Positions 16,834-25,546 of a stretch of DNA of 64,000 nucleotides are shown piece by piece. Source of the stretch: Olleya namhaensis (GTDB lineage: Bacteria > Bacteroidota > Bacteroidia > Flavobacteriales > Flavobacteriaceae); NCBI RefSeq assembly GCF_900114005.1, contig NZ_FORM01000007.1, positions 186,001 through 250,000 on the forward strand, written 5' to 3'. The notes under the pieces are model-generated. The model was not told the DNA's origin. It saw only the letters and a program-made list of their open reading frames with translations, and searched no databases. Each line of letters opens with the position of its first letter. The stretch's first letter is position 1. Position numbers and translations under genes: made by a program.

Positions 16834-17613
16834 CTATTCGAATTCAATAGCCTTTAAAATCAATCCTGAAGCTGGCGCAACGTAATAAACCTCTCCTGTA
16901 AAATCTGGTTTTAGACTTGCTTCAATATCCTCTAAAGTACGTTTTCCTTGTCCTAAATGGATTAAGGCACCCATCATTAATCTGATTTGATTACGCATAA
17001 AACCTTTTCCTTTTACACGCAAGATGTAACTTTTCTCAGGAAAAAAACTGGCAGTATAAATCGTATTTTCTACTATTTCGCATTTTAAAATAGTACGATT
17101 GTAAATTCCGTTGTCTGTAGGTTTATAGCAATACTTTTTTAAATAATGCTCGCCTTCAAACAATTTAGCTCCTTTTTTCATCAACTCAACATCTAAAGGA
17201 TCTAGAATAGTTGTTAAAATTGGCGCACAAAACGGATGAAATTTATCTCCAAAAGCAAAAACATATAGATATTCTTTAACTTTTGAATGTTGTATAATAT
17301 TAAATTTATTATCAACCTCTCTAATAGTTAATGCTCTAAGGTCTTGAGGTAAATTAGTATTAAACAAAGCCATAAATGCATCAAAATCGTCAATAGGCTC
17401 TTCTAAAAACAACTCGAAAGCAGCACTCTCCGCACTTACCATCGCATCCGTACGACCAGAAGTCAATGTTTTAAATTTCTTTTTTTCTAAGATGAAATTT
17501 AAAGTTCTGTCAATCATTAAATGCAAGGTTTTTAAGTTAGGTTGCTTTTGCCAACCATGAAACCTATAGCCTAAATATTGAATTGTAATGACGTAGAAAT
17601 ACTTTTTTTGCAT
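16834..17613 (-). CDS. TruA-like tRNA pseudouridine synthase, divergent catalytic motif
   Basis: This 259-residue protein has the TruA fold. It begins with YLGYRFHGWQKQP, the catalytic Asp is in SGRTDAMVSAES (D56), and KGFMRNQIRLMMGAL plus a C-terminal APASGLIL follow. TruA normally converts U38-40 of tRNA to pseudouridine and has GRTDxGVHA; here GVHA is replaced by MVSA. A second canonical TruA may exist elsewhere in the genome, so this could be a paralog with another RNA target. Asp and Arg of the motif remain, so catalysis is plausible. Confidence 0.8.
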   Translation of the reverse strand: MQKKYFYVITIQYLGYRFHGWQKQPNLKTLHLMIDRTLNFILEKKKFKTLTSGRTDAMVSAESAAFELFLEEPIDDFDAFMALFNTNLPQDLRALTIREVDNKFNIIQHSKVKEYLYVFAFGDKFHPFCAPILTTILDPLDVELMKKGAKLFEGEHYLKKYCYKPTDNGIYNRTILKCEIVENTIYTASFFPEKSYILRVKGKGFMRNQIRLMMGALIHLGQGKRTLEDIEASLKPDFTGEVYYVAPASGLILKAIEFE

Positions 17614-17705
17614 GATAAATTATGAATGCCGAAAATACTGCTTTAGTTACCGTCTCGCAAAATTTTTATACATTGAAACTCTTTAACTAACTAAAATAAA
17701 ATTTC

Positions 17706-18122
17706 ATGACAAATGTAACTATCCAAAAACCGCCAATGTGGTTTTTAGTAATTAGCATTATTGCCTTAGTTTGGAATGCTTTAGGCGTTTTTGCTTATTT
17801 AGGACAATCTTTAATGACAGACGAGATGTTAGCACAATTACCGGAAGCGGATCAACAAATGTATGCCAACCTACCTTCATGGTATATTGGTGCATTTGCA
17901 GTCGCTGTTTTTGCTGGTACCATTGGTAGCCTAGGTTTAGTAATTAAAAAAAAGTGGGCTTTTTATGTGTTAATTATATCTTTAGTAGCAGCTATTGCAC
18001 AAATGTACTACTTAGCTTTTGTCCTAAAAATGGCAAATACAATGACACCTTTAATTATTATAGTAGGTATGGCTTTAGCTTGGCTAGCAGATTATGCAAC
18101 AAAAAAAGGATGGTTGTCTTAA
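17706..18122 (+). CDS. Hypothetical four-helix membrane protein
   Basis: This 138-residue protein has four hydrophobic segments (about 11-31, 60-80, 85-103 and 110-130) and short loops. I recognise no motif that sets function. Relatives sometimes carry the label sugar transporter, which the sequence does not support. A hairpin terminator at 18136-18168 follows it, so it is monocistronic. Confidence 0.7.
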   Translation: MTNVTIQKPPMWFLVISIIALVWNALGVFAYLGQSLMTDEMLAQLPEADQQMYANLPSWYIGAFAVAVFAGTIGSLGLVIKKKWAFYVLIISLVAAIAQMYYLAFVLKMANTMTPLIIIVGMALAWLADYATKKGWLS

Positions 18123-18135
18123 ACTTATTAAAACA

Positions 18136-18168
18136 TAAAAGCATTAATTAAATAATTGATGCTTTTTT
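18136..18168 (+). terminator. Terminator of the four-helix membrane protein gene
   Basis: AAAAGCAT and ATGCTTTTTT pair around an A+T-rich inner stem, ending in a T run, 13 bases after the stop. Confidence 0.8.
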
Positions 18169-18181
18169 AAATTATTATAAT

Positions 18182-18982
18182 TTGAAATTTAAATATCCAT
18201 TTGATCCTTCTTTGAAACACCACGTCATTATTGGATTTGGTCTTGCTTTATGGATTTTTTTATTTTTATTTGTAACTGAGCCTTTAGACATAAGTGAGCT
18301 TAACACATCCGAAAAACTAAAATATTTACCTTTTTATAGTCTAATCGCTACAGTATCCTACTTACTATTTTTACCACTACAAAATTACATTTATAAAAAG
18401 TCTCAAAATAATTGGTTAGTAAAACACGAAATACTGTTTTTGTTAAGTTTATCTGTTGTTTCTCTTATTTTAGCTAGATCTTACTATTTATATGTTGTGG
18501 TTGCTGGTCAAGCAAACCCACATACATTAGGCTATATGCTTATGTCACTTTTACTACCTGCATTAGCCATTATTTTGCCAATTATAGTAATTGGTCGTTT
18601 TGCTTTTGGAAAATACTTTGAAAAAAAACTTGAGGACACAAAAATTGAGATTAAAGGAGAAGGTAATTATGAAAGTTTAAAGCTTCATTTAAACGATTTA
18701 ATTGCGGTGCAATCTTCAGACAATTATATTGAGGTTTTTTATATTTCTGGGTCTATTCTTAAAAAAAATTTGATTAGAAATAAATTATCTAAAATAGAAA
18801 CTACTTTTTCAGAATTACAACGAACACATCGGTCATATATAATAAATCCTTATCATTTTCAATCTTGGAAAACCGAAAAAGGAAAACACTTTTTAGTACT
18901 ATCGCACAACATAGAAGTGCCAATATCCAAAACTTATTTAGAGGCCATTAAAAGCACTTTAAATTTCACCACTGCAGGATAG
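18182..18982 (+). CDS. LytTR-family transcriptional regulator with membrane N-terminus
   Basis: The first 150 or so residues of this 266-residue protein hold four transmembrane segments. Residues 160-260 match the LytTR DNA-binding domain (LIAVQSSDNYIEVFY, then LSKIETTFSELQRTHRSYIIN). No phosphoacceptor domain is present, so it is a membrane-bound one-component regulator that may sense envelope or lipid state. The start is a TTG at 18182, the only plausible codon after the stop at 18149; it lies 13 bases past the upstream terminator, so the mRNA leader must be very short. Confidence 0.8.
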   Translation: MKFKYPFDPSLKHHVIIGFGLALWIFLFLFVTEPLDISELNTSEKLKYLPFYSLIATVSYLLFLPLQNYIYKKSQNNWLVKHEILFLLSLSVVSLILARSYYLYVVVAGQANPHTLGYMLMSLLLPALAIILPIIVIGRFAFGKYFEKKLEDTKIEIKGEGNYESLKLHLNDLIAVQSSDNYIEVFYISGSILKKNLIRNKLSKIETTFSELQRTHRSYIINPYHFQSWKTEKGKHFLVLSHNIEVPISKTYLEAIKSTLNFTTAG

Positions 18983-19032
18983 CATTTCACCCCAAAGACC
19001 TACTAATACTGACTTTTATTTTATTTGAGAAC

Positions 19033-19040
19033 TATCTTTG
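19033..19040 (+). promoter_or_regulatory. -7 promoter element of the S41 peptidase gene
   Basis: TATCTTTG is a perfect TAnnTTTG match 34 bases before the ATG. Confidence 0.6.
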
Positions 19041-19074
19041 TTAAAGAAAGTTTAATCAATTAAAACCCGTTACA

Positions 19075-20319
19075 ATGAAAAATTTCACATTACTTTTTGT
19101 TCTTTTTTTAGCTTCTATTCAGCCTGCTTTTTCTCAAACCGAAACTTGCGACTGTAAAACCGATTTAGATTTTATTGTTGAAAAGATAAAAGCAATGCCT
19201 TCTTTTAAAACACAAATTAAAGGTCCGAAAGCAACCGAATTTGAAATTACTTACACCAACTTATCTAACCAAATGAAGCAGCCCATTTTAATAGAGGATT
19301 GCTATAAAATGTTATTACAACAAATGGTTTTAGTTAATGATGTGCATGCCTCATTAAGCTATATTAAAACACCAATTAATAAGGAGATTTTAAACGACAC
19401 TTTAAAACTAAATGACTTTAAAGCTAGTAATGCTTTTAAAAATCACCCAAAATCAGAATATAACCTAAACGATTTGGAGGCTGAATTATCTAAAAAAAAC
19501 GAACAAGAATTAGAAGGTATTTATAATTATGGTGACGATCTTAAAATAGGAATTTACCAACAAAAAGATAGTGATACCTTAGTAGGTGTTGTTTTAAAAA
19601 GCAATCTAAAACAATGGGAAGCAGGACAAATAATAGTTTATGCTTCCCATACCGCAGAACTAAAATATAATCTGTTTTACTACAACCCAAGCACTAGAAC
19701 TCCTGGTTTTGTTAAAAGCATTTCTTTTGAAAATGGAAGACTTTGGATATATAAAAAAACAACTAATACTAATAACGAAGAATTACCTATAAAAGACCAA
19801 TCTAATTGGGAGTTTAGACAATTAACACCAGATACTCAATACTTGTATTTTGGTAACTTTAGTTCATTTAGTAAATCTAATCGAAAAGCATTTAAAGACT
19901 TTTATGCTAAAGTAAAAAAAGAGCTAAGTGCTACAAATGTAATTGTGGATTTAAGAAGTAATGCTGGTGGAAACAGTAAACTATCTGATCCCTTTTTAAA
20001 ATTATTAAAGAAGAAAAACGTTTATATTTTAACCAATTGCTTTACAGGAAGTAATGGTGAGCAATTTACTTTAAAACTAAAAGCACTTAAAAACGTAAAA
20101 CATTTAGGACAGACAACTCGCGGTATTATTGCTTACGGAATGAATTATGGTTACAATTACAATACACCTTCTGGAAATTTTAATATTACTCCAACAGATA
20201 TGGATTTTAACGAGTATTTAGCTTATGAAGGAAAAGGTGTCACTCCAGAAATTGCTTTAGACTTTAGTAAAGACTGGTTAGAGCAAACGTTAGCAATAAT
20301 AAAAAATACATCTAATTAA
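19075..20319 (+). CDS. S41-family peptidase, secreted
   Basis: This 414-residue protein has a signal peptide ending near FSQ (about residue 21). The C-terminal half follows the S41 (tail-specific protease) pattern: VIVDLRSNAGGNS, then CFTGSNGEQFTLKLK with the predicted nucleophile Ser in GSNGE, then LGQTTRGII. No PDZ domain is evident, as in many short Bacteroidota S41 proteins. It probably cleaves unfolded or C-terminal peptide segments in the periplasm. It is monocistronic with a bidirectional hairpin behind it. Confidence 0.85.
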   Translation: MKNFTLLFVLFLASIQPAFSQTETCDCKTDLDFIVEKIKAMPSFKTQIKGPKATEFEITYTNLSNQMKQPILIEDCYKMLLQQMVLVNDVHASLSYIKTPINKEILNDTLKLNDFKASNAFKNHPKSEYNLNDLEAELSKKNEQELEGIYNYGDDLKIGIYQQKDSDTLVGVVLKSNLKQWEAGQIIVYASHTAELKYNLFYYNPSTRTPGFVKSISFENGRLWIYKKTTNTNNEELPIKDQSNWEFRQLTPDTQYLYFGNFSSFSKSNRKAFKDFYAKVKKELSATNVIVDLRSNAGGNSKLSDPFLKLLKKKNVYILTNCFTGSNGEQFTLKLKALKNVKHLGQTTRGIIAYGMNYGYNYNTPSGNFNITPTDMDFNEYLAYEGKGVTPEIALDFSKDWLEQTLAIIKNTSN

Positions 20320-20381
20320 TTATATATAACGGTTTTACGTGGTTCTAATGCACAATTAAACTTTCTATTTTATCATTAGAT

Positions 20382-20412
20382 AAACTGTCGCTAAAAGATT
20401 AGCGACAGTTTT
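20382..20412. terminator. Bidirectional terminator between the S41 peptidase gene and hisIE
   Basis: AAACTGTCGCT pairs with AGCGACAGTTT around an 8-base loop. It serves the rightward peptidase gene and the leftward end of the his operon. Confidence 0.85.
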
Positions 20413-20418
20413 ATATGT

Positions 20419-21021
20419 TTATTTCTTCTCTCTTCCTTTTAAAACATCCACAACATCATTAAGCTTAAACCCTTTTGCTTGCAATAACATTAAATAATGA
20501 AACAGTAAATCTGCACTTTCACTTAAAAATAAATCGTCTTTGTTATCCATTGCTTCAATAACAACTTCTACCGCTTCTTCACCAACTTTTTGTGCTACTT
20601 TATTAATTCCTGAAGCAAATAACGACGCCACATAAGATTTCTCTGTGTTACCCGCTGCTACTCTACTTTCAATAGTGTTTTCTAATTTAGAAATAAAACC
20701 GAAATTTTCAGAATTAGTGTCGTTCCAACACGTATCAGATCCTTTGTGACACGTTGGTCCTTTGGGATTGACTTGTATTAATAAGGTGTCGTTGTCACAA
20801 TCTAGCTTTACATCAACTAAGTTTAATACGTTACCACTTTCTTCTCCTTTAGTCCACAAACGATTTTTCGTGCGACTAAAAAAAGTAACCAATTTAGTCT
20901 CTTTAGTTTTATTGAAAGCTTCTTCATTCATGTAACCCAACATCAATACGTTTTTTGTTGTTGCATCTTGAATTACTGCTGGTACTAAACCGTCATTGTT
21001 TTTGTTGAAATCTATAGTCAT
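20419..21021 (-). CDS. hisIE: Bifunctional phosphoribosyl-AMP cyclohydrolase / phosphoribosyl-ATP pyrophosphatase
   Basis: This is the last gene of the his operon and carries steps 2 and 3 of histidine synthesis. The HisI half has DCDNDTLL (metal Asp) and GPTCHKGSDTCW with the zinc Cys pair. The HisE half from about residue 110 has KVGEEAVEVVIEA and ESADLLFHYL, the metal-binding Glu/Asp helices. I chose the ATG at 21021 (MTIDFNKNNDG), which matches the usual HisI start; an in-frame ATG at 21051 would add ten residues. A repeat array of more than 900 bases separates it from hisF. Confidence 0.93.
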   Translation of the reverse strand: MTIDFNKNNDGLVPAVIQDATTKNVLMLGYMNEEAFNKTKETKLVTFFSRTKNRLWTKGEESGNVLNLVDVKLDCDNDTLLIQVNPKGPTCHKGSDTCWNDTNSENFGFISKLENTIESRVAAGNTEKSYVASLFASGINKVAQKVGEEAVEVVIEAMDNKDDLFLSESADLLFHYLMLLQAKGFKLNDVVDVLKGREKK

Positions 21022-21080
21022 CTTGTTATGTATTGGTATTGCTAAATACATTGTGTTTTTTTTAGCAATATTTTCTTAAT

Positions 21081-21993
21081 TATGCGATACTGAAACAAGT
21101 TCAGTATGACGTTGCGATTATTTCTGCGTCGTCAGTTCGAGTGAAATTGCTTTTTCTTCAATTTTGTATCGAGAACTTATTTTATTGTGCTTCTAGATAC
21201 AATTTGCTCATGCTTTACAAATCACTCGAAGTGACGTAATGTTTTGTTTACTCTGTTTAATTTAGCGCAAACTACACTTTTATGCTTTACTTTATGTGAT
21301 ACTGAAACAAGTTCAGTATGACGTTGCGATTATTTCTGCGTCGTCAGTTCGAGTGAAATTGCTTTTTTTTGCAATTTTGTATCGAGAACTTATTTTGTTG
21401 TGCTTCTCGATACAATTTGCTCATGCTTCACAAATCACTCGAAGTGACGTTATGTTTTGTTTGCTCTGTTTAATTTAGCGTAAACTACTCTTTTATGCTT
21501 TACTTTATGTGATACTGAAACATTTTCAGTATGACGTTGTGATTATTTCTATGTCGTCAGTTCTAGTGAAATTGCTTGTTCTGCAATTTTGTATCGAGAA
21601 CTTATTTTATTGTGCTTCTCGATACAATTTGCTCATGCTTTACAAATCACTCGAAGTGACGTAATGTTTTGTTTACTCTGTTTAATTTAGCGCAAACTAC
21701 ACTTTTATGCTTTACTTTATGTGATACTGAAACAAGTTCAGTATGACGTTGCGATTATCTCTATATAGTCAGTTCGAGTGAAATTGCTTTTTCTGCAATT
21801 TTGTATCGAGAACTTATTTTGTTGTGCTTCTCGATACAATTGGCTCATGCTTCACAAATCACTCGAAGTGACGTTATGTTTTGTTTGCTCTGTTTAATTT
21901 AGCGTAAACTACTCTTTTATGCTTTACTTTATGTGATACTGAAACATGTTCAGTATGACGTTGCTTTTATTAGTGTGTCGTCAGTTCGAGTGA
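21081..21993. repeat. Tandem array of a 212-bp repeat, four copies plus a partial fifth, between hisF and hisIE
   Basis: Copies begin at 21081, 21293, 21506, 21718 and 21930 (spacing 212, 213, 212, 212). Each starts with a hairpin ATACTGAA...TTCAGTAT and then a larger nested inverted repeat: outer arm CGTCAGTTCGAGTG against CACTCGAAGTGACG, inner arm TATCGAGAA against TTCTCGATA. Copies 1 and 3 share variants (CTTTACAAAT, GCGCAAAC), and copies 2 and 4 share others (CTTCACAAAT, GCGTAAAC). The array therefore arose by duplication of a 424-bp dimer. There is no spacer diversity, so it is not CRISPR. It fills most of the 986-base gap. Confidence 0.95.
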
Positions 21994-22007
21994 TTTAATA
22001 TGACGTG

Positions 22008-22763
22008 TTACAATCTAACTTCTATATAATTTTCTCGTAATGCTTCTTTTAAATCTTGTATTGCTATTTCTCCAAAATGAAATACACTTGCAGCCAAAGC
22101 TGCGTCAGATTTACCATCTTTAAAAGTGTCTACAAAATGTTGCACTGTTCCAGCACCTCCTGAAGCTATTATCGGAATATTTAATGTTTCCGATAACTTT
22201 GCTAATGCTTCATTTGCAAAACCAGCTTTTGTTCCATCGTTATTCATAGATGTAAACAAAATCTCTCCTGCACCTCTACTTTCAACTTCTTTTGCCCAAT
22301 CAAATAAATTTAATTCTGTTGGAATACTTCCGCCAGCCAAATGTACAATCCATTCGCCATCAATTTGTTTAGCATCAATAGCAACCACAACACATTGACT
22401 ACCAAACTTATTGGCCAATTCGTTAACTAATTCTGGTCTTTTTACTGCTGAAGAATTGATAGATACTTTATCAGCACCAGATTTTAATAACACATCAACA
22501 TCTGCGATTGAAGAAATACCACCTCCAACCGTAAACGGAATATTAACATGTTCTGCTACTTTTAAAACCATATCAATCATGGTTTTTCGGCCTTCTAGTG
22601 TCGCTGAAATATCCAAAAACACTAATTCGTCTGCACCTTTTAATGCGTATTGCTTCGCTAATTCCACAGGATCTCCTGCATCACGTAGGTTTACAAAATT
22701 GACACCTTTAACGGTTCTTCCGTCTTTGATGTCTAAGCATGGTATGATTCGTTTTGTAAGCAT
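22008..22763 (-). CDS. hisF: Imidazole glycerol phosphate synthase cyclase subunit
   Basis: This 251-residue TIM barrel joins PRFAR and ammonia into IGP and AICAR, in complex with HisH. The catalytic D11 is in [12 protein letters not shown], and the half-barrel phosphate loops appear as GGGISS (about 82-87) and SGGAG (about 197). Length is standard. It lies downstream of hisA with 132 bases between, and is followed by the 212-bp repeat array, which could weaken or modulate hisIE expression. Confidence 0.96.
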   Translation of the reverse strand: MLTKRIIPCLDIKDGRTVKGVNFVNLRDAGDPVELAKQYALKGADELVFLDISATLEGRKTMIDMVLKVAEHVNIPFTVGGGISSIADVDVLLKSGADKVSINSSAVKRPELVNELANKFGSQCVVVAIDAKQIDGEWIVHLAGGSIPTELNLFDWAKEVESRGAGEILFTSMNNDGTKAGFANEALAKLSETLNIPIIASGGAGTVQHFVDTFKDGKSDAALAASVFHFGEIAIQDLKEALRENYIEVRL

Positions 22764-22825
22764 ATTTATGTCCTCGAAATCAAGGATTATTATTAATTAT
22801 TATACTACTATATTTTATTTTAGAA

Positions 22826-22847
22826 ACACTTCGACTGCGGTCAGTGT
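22826..22847. repeat. Short inverted repeat in the hisF-hisA gap
   Basis: ACACT ... AGTGT encloses TCGACTGCGGTC and is followed by GACG, as in the other his-gap hairpins. It is probably a diverged solitary member of the same family. Confidence 0.5.
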
Positions 22848-22895
22848 GACGTCAAATTTGTAATTTTCAATGCCACAATAGCACTCTAATTACTT

Positions 22896-23630
22896 TTATA
22901 AAAAGCGTTCTAATTCTTTTAAAGTAATTCTGTTTTCATACAATGCTTTTCCTATAATTACACCTTCACATCCAATCTCTGCTAGCTTTTCTAAGTCTGC
23001 TATAGTTGTTACTCCTCCTGAAGCAATTAATTTAACTGACTGACCAGAACTGTCATTACTGCATTGTTCAATAATATTTTTATACAATTCTATAGAAGGT
23101 CCTTCCAACATGCCATCTTTAGAAATATCCGTGCAAACCACATATTGTATGCCTTGTTTTTGGTAATCTTTTATAAACGGAATAACTTCCAAGCTACTCT
23201 CCTCTAGCCAACCACTAATTGCTATTTTCTCATTATTGCAATCTGCACCAAGAATTATTTTTTGAGAACCATACTTACGTATCCAACCTTCAAAAGCATC
23301 TCTGTTTTTAACAGCTATACTTCCTCCTGTAATTTGTTTTGCTCCAGAGTTAAAAGCTGTTATAATATCGTTATCAGACTTTAAACCACCCCCGAAATCG
23401 ATTTTAAGATTGGTTTTAGATGCGACTTGCTCTAAGACTTTATAATTAACTACGTGTGCAGCTTTTGCACCTTCTAAGTCAACCATATGCAAGTACTCAA
23501 TTCCTGCATCTTCAAATTGCTTAGCGATTTCTAATGGGTTTTCACTATAGATTTTAGTTGTACTGTAATCTCCTTTGGTTAATCGTACACACTTCCCTTC
23601 TATAATGTCTATTGCTGGTATTATTCTCAT
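22896..23630 (-). CDS. hisA: ProFAR isomerase, 1-(5-phosphoribosyl)-5-[(5-phosphoribosylamino)methylideneamino]imidazole-4-carboxamide isomerase
   Basis: This 244-residue TIM barrel catalyses the Amadori rearrangement before HisF. The catalytic D8 is in [14 protein letters not shown], and the second acid in [13 protein letters not shown]. Phosphate loops are FGGGLKS and ASGGVTT. It is homologous to HisF in the same operon. It lies between hisH and hisF, with short hairpin-bearing gaps on each side. Confidence 0.96.
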   Translation of the reverse strand: MRIIPAIDIIEGKCVRLTKGDYSTTKIYSENPLEIAKQFEDAGIEYLHMVDLEGAKAAHVVNYKVLEQVASKTNLKIDFGGGLKSDNDIITAFNSGAKQITGGSIAVKNRDAFEGWIRKYGSQKIILGADCNNEKIAISGWLEESSLEVIPFIKDYQKQGIQYVVCTDISKDGMLEGPSIELYKNIIEQCSNDSSGQSVKLIASGGVTTIADLEKLAEIGCEGVIIGKALYENRITLKELERFL

Positions 23631-23688
23631 ATCTTTTGCCCCAAAAAGTGGGAATTTATTTTTTGTTTACTATTAGTTTAAATTGAAT

Positions 23689-23708
23689 CCTTGTTACTGC
23701 GTTCAAGG
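23689..23708. repeat. Short inverted repeat in the hisA-hisH gap
   Basis: CCTTG ... CAAGG is followed by TGACAC. The loop is TTACTGCGTT. It resembles the other his-gap hairpins in position and in the trailing TGAC. Confidence 0.4.
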
Positions 23709-23723
23709 TGACACCATTGTGGT

Positions 23724-24305
23724 TTACAATTCAATAAAATTCTTTAATATTTGCTCTCCTTCAGTACTACTCTTTTCAGGATGAAATTGCACACCATAAA
23801 AATTATTGTGTTGCAAAGCTGAAGCAAAGTCTATACTATAAGTAGTAGTTGCGATACTTTCTTTACAGTTTTCGGCATAAAAACTATGTACAGAATACAT
23901 AAACGCTTCATTTTTGACATCCTTAAACAAATCAGACTTTAGATTTGCAATAGTATTCCATCCCATTTGCGGTACTTTAACTGAGTTGTCAAAACGCTTA
24001 ACAGCCACATCAAAAATACCTAAACCTTCTGTATTTCCTTCTTCAGAAGATTTACACATTAATTGCATGCCTAAGCAAATTCCTAAAACAGGTTGTTTTA
24101 ATGTTGGAATTAAAGTGTCTAAACCACTTGCTTTAAGCATTTTCATTGCAGAACTTGCCTCTCCAACACCAGGAAAAATCACTTTATCCGCTGCTTTGAT
24201 TTCTTCTGGATTATTAGATAATACAGCATCATACCCTAAGCGTTTAAACGCAAATTGTATACTTTTTATATTACCTGCTCCGTAGTCTATAATTACTAGT
24301 TTCAT
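23724..24305 (-). CDS. hisH: Imidazole glycerol phosphate synthase glutaminase subunit
   Basis: This 193-residue class I glutamine amidotransferase supplies ammonia to HisF. The nucleophile C77 is in GICLGMQ and the other triad residues are H175 and E177 (VQFHPEKS). Length is standard. The 54-base gap to hisB contains an inverted repeat built on ATCAGC/GCTGAT. Confidence 0.96.
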   Translation of the reverse strand: MKLVIIDYGAGNIKSIQFAFKRLGYDAVLSNNPEEIKAADKVIFPGVGEASSAMKMLKASGLDTLIPTLKQPVLGICLGMQLMCKSSEEGNTEGLGIFDVAVKRFDNSVKVPQMGWNTIANLKSDLFKDVKNEAFMYSVHSFYAENCKESIATTTYSIDFASALQHNNFYGVQFHPEKSSTEGEQILKNFIEL

Positions 24306-24359
24306 ATTTTGGCTTTTCGTTTTTCGCTATCAGCAAATGGCTAACAGCTAATAGCTGAT

Positions 24360-25499
24360 TTACAACATCCCTTTTGTTGATGGTAAAAACATTTTGTTGG
24401 AATCACGTTTTACTGCCATTTTCATAGCTTTAGCAAATGCTTTAAAGATCCCTTCTATTTTATGATGCTCATTAGTACCTTCTGCTTTTATATTTAAGTT
24501 ACATTTTGCACCATCTGTAAACGATTTAAATAAATGGAAAAACATTTCAGTTGGCATATCACCAATTTTCTCTCGTTTAAAATCAGCCTCCCATTCCAAC
24601 CAGTTTCTACCACCAAAATCAACTGCTACTTGCGCTAAACAGTCATCCATTGGTAAACAAAAACCATAACGCTCGATACCTAATTTATTTCCTAAAGCTT
24701 TATTAAACAACTCCCCTAAAGCAATCATCGTGTCTTCTATCGTGTGGTGCTCGTCTACTTCTAAATCGCCTTCTACTTTAATAGTTAAATCCATTGCGCC
24801 ATGACGACCAATTTGGTCTAACATGTGGTCAAAAAAGGATAAACCAGTATCAATATCATTTTTTCCAGAACCATCTAAATTTAATTTGATATAAATTTTA
24901 GTCTCATTAGTGTTTCTAGTAATTTCTTGAACACGATCTTCTAATTTTAAAAACTCATAGATCGCTTCCCAATCCGTACTAGTCAATGCTATACAATCTA
25001 AAATAGCTTGTTTAGACGTTTCAATTTCATCAGCTCCCAATTCTGGATCTTCAGACAAAAAGATACCTTTAGCGCCTAAATTCTTAGCCAATTCCATGTC
25101 CGTAATACGGTCTCCTAAAACAAAACTATTTGCTAAATCATACTTTTCTTGATCAAAATACTTGGTCAATAAGCCTGTTCTAGGCTTACGTGTCTCTGCA
25201 TTTTCATGCGGAAATGTTTTATCAATAAAAACATCACTAAAAACAACGCCTTCCTTTTCAAAAGCAGTCATCACTTTATTTTGTGCAGGCCAAAAGGTAT
25301 CTTCAGGGAATGAATCTGTTCCTAAACCATCCTGATTAGTAACCATTACCAGTTCATAATCCAATTCTGAAGCTATTTTAGCCATATATTGAAACACTTT
25401 TGGGTAATACTCTAACTTCTCTAAACTATCCAATTGATAATCTACAGGTGGCTCTAATACCAATGTTCCGTCTCTGTCTATGAATAATACTTTTTTCAT
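24360..25499 (-). CDS. hisB: Bifunctional histidinol-phosphatase / imidazole-glycerol-phosphate dehydratase
   Basis: This 379-residue fusion carries steps 6 and 8. The N-terminal HAD phosphatase (1-170) has FIDRDGTLV with D8 and D10, and [11 protein letters not shown]. The C-terminal IGP dehydratase (about 190-379) has the duplicated metal motifs DEHHTIEDT and NEHHKIEG. The fusion is as in E. coli and is common in Bacteroidota. It lies 47 bases downstream of hisC, with a hairpin in that gap. Confidence 0.96.
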   Translation of the reverse strand: MKKVLFIDRDGTLVLEPPVDYQLDSLEKLEYYPKVFQYMAKIASELDYELVMVTNQDGLGTDSFPEDTFWPAQNKVMTAFEKEGVVFSDVFIDKTFPHENAETRKPRTGLLTKYFDQEKYDLANSFVLGDRITDMELAKNLGAKGIFLSEDPELGADEIETSKQAILDCIALTSTDWEAIYEFLKLEDRVQEITRNTNETKIYIKLNLDGSGKNDIDTGLSFFDHMLDQIGRHGAMDLTIKVEGDLEVDEHHTIEDTMIALGELFNKALGNKLGIERYGFCLPMDDCLAQVAVDFGGRNWLEWEADFKREKIGDMPTEMFFHLFKSFTDGAKCNLNIKAEGTNEHHKIEGIFKAFAKAMKMAVKRDSNKMFLPSTKGML

Positions 25500-25519
25500 G
25501 TGCTATTTTTTGTAGTGAG

Positions 25520-25540
25520 ATTCTGAAACCAGTTCAGAAT
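25520..25540. repeat. Hairpin repeat in the hisC-hisB gap with a compensated stem change
   Basis: ATTCTGAA ... TTCAGAAT followed by GACAC is the same unit as in the arrays (ATACTGAA ... TTCAGTAT). One base pair is swapped from A-T to T-A, so pairing is kept. Confidence 0.75.
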
Positions 25541-25546
25541 GACACG

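Noticed and set aside
21296-21478. A 60-codon ORF inside the repeat array
   Set aside because: It lies wholly within repeat copies and its sequence is set by the repeat, so it is very unlikely to be a gene.
21081-21993. Tandem repeats considered as a CRISPR array
   Set aside because: Units are over 200 bp, directly joined, nearly identical over their whole length and have no unique spacers; no cas genes are present.
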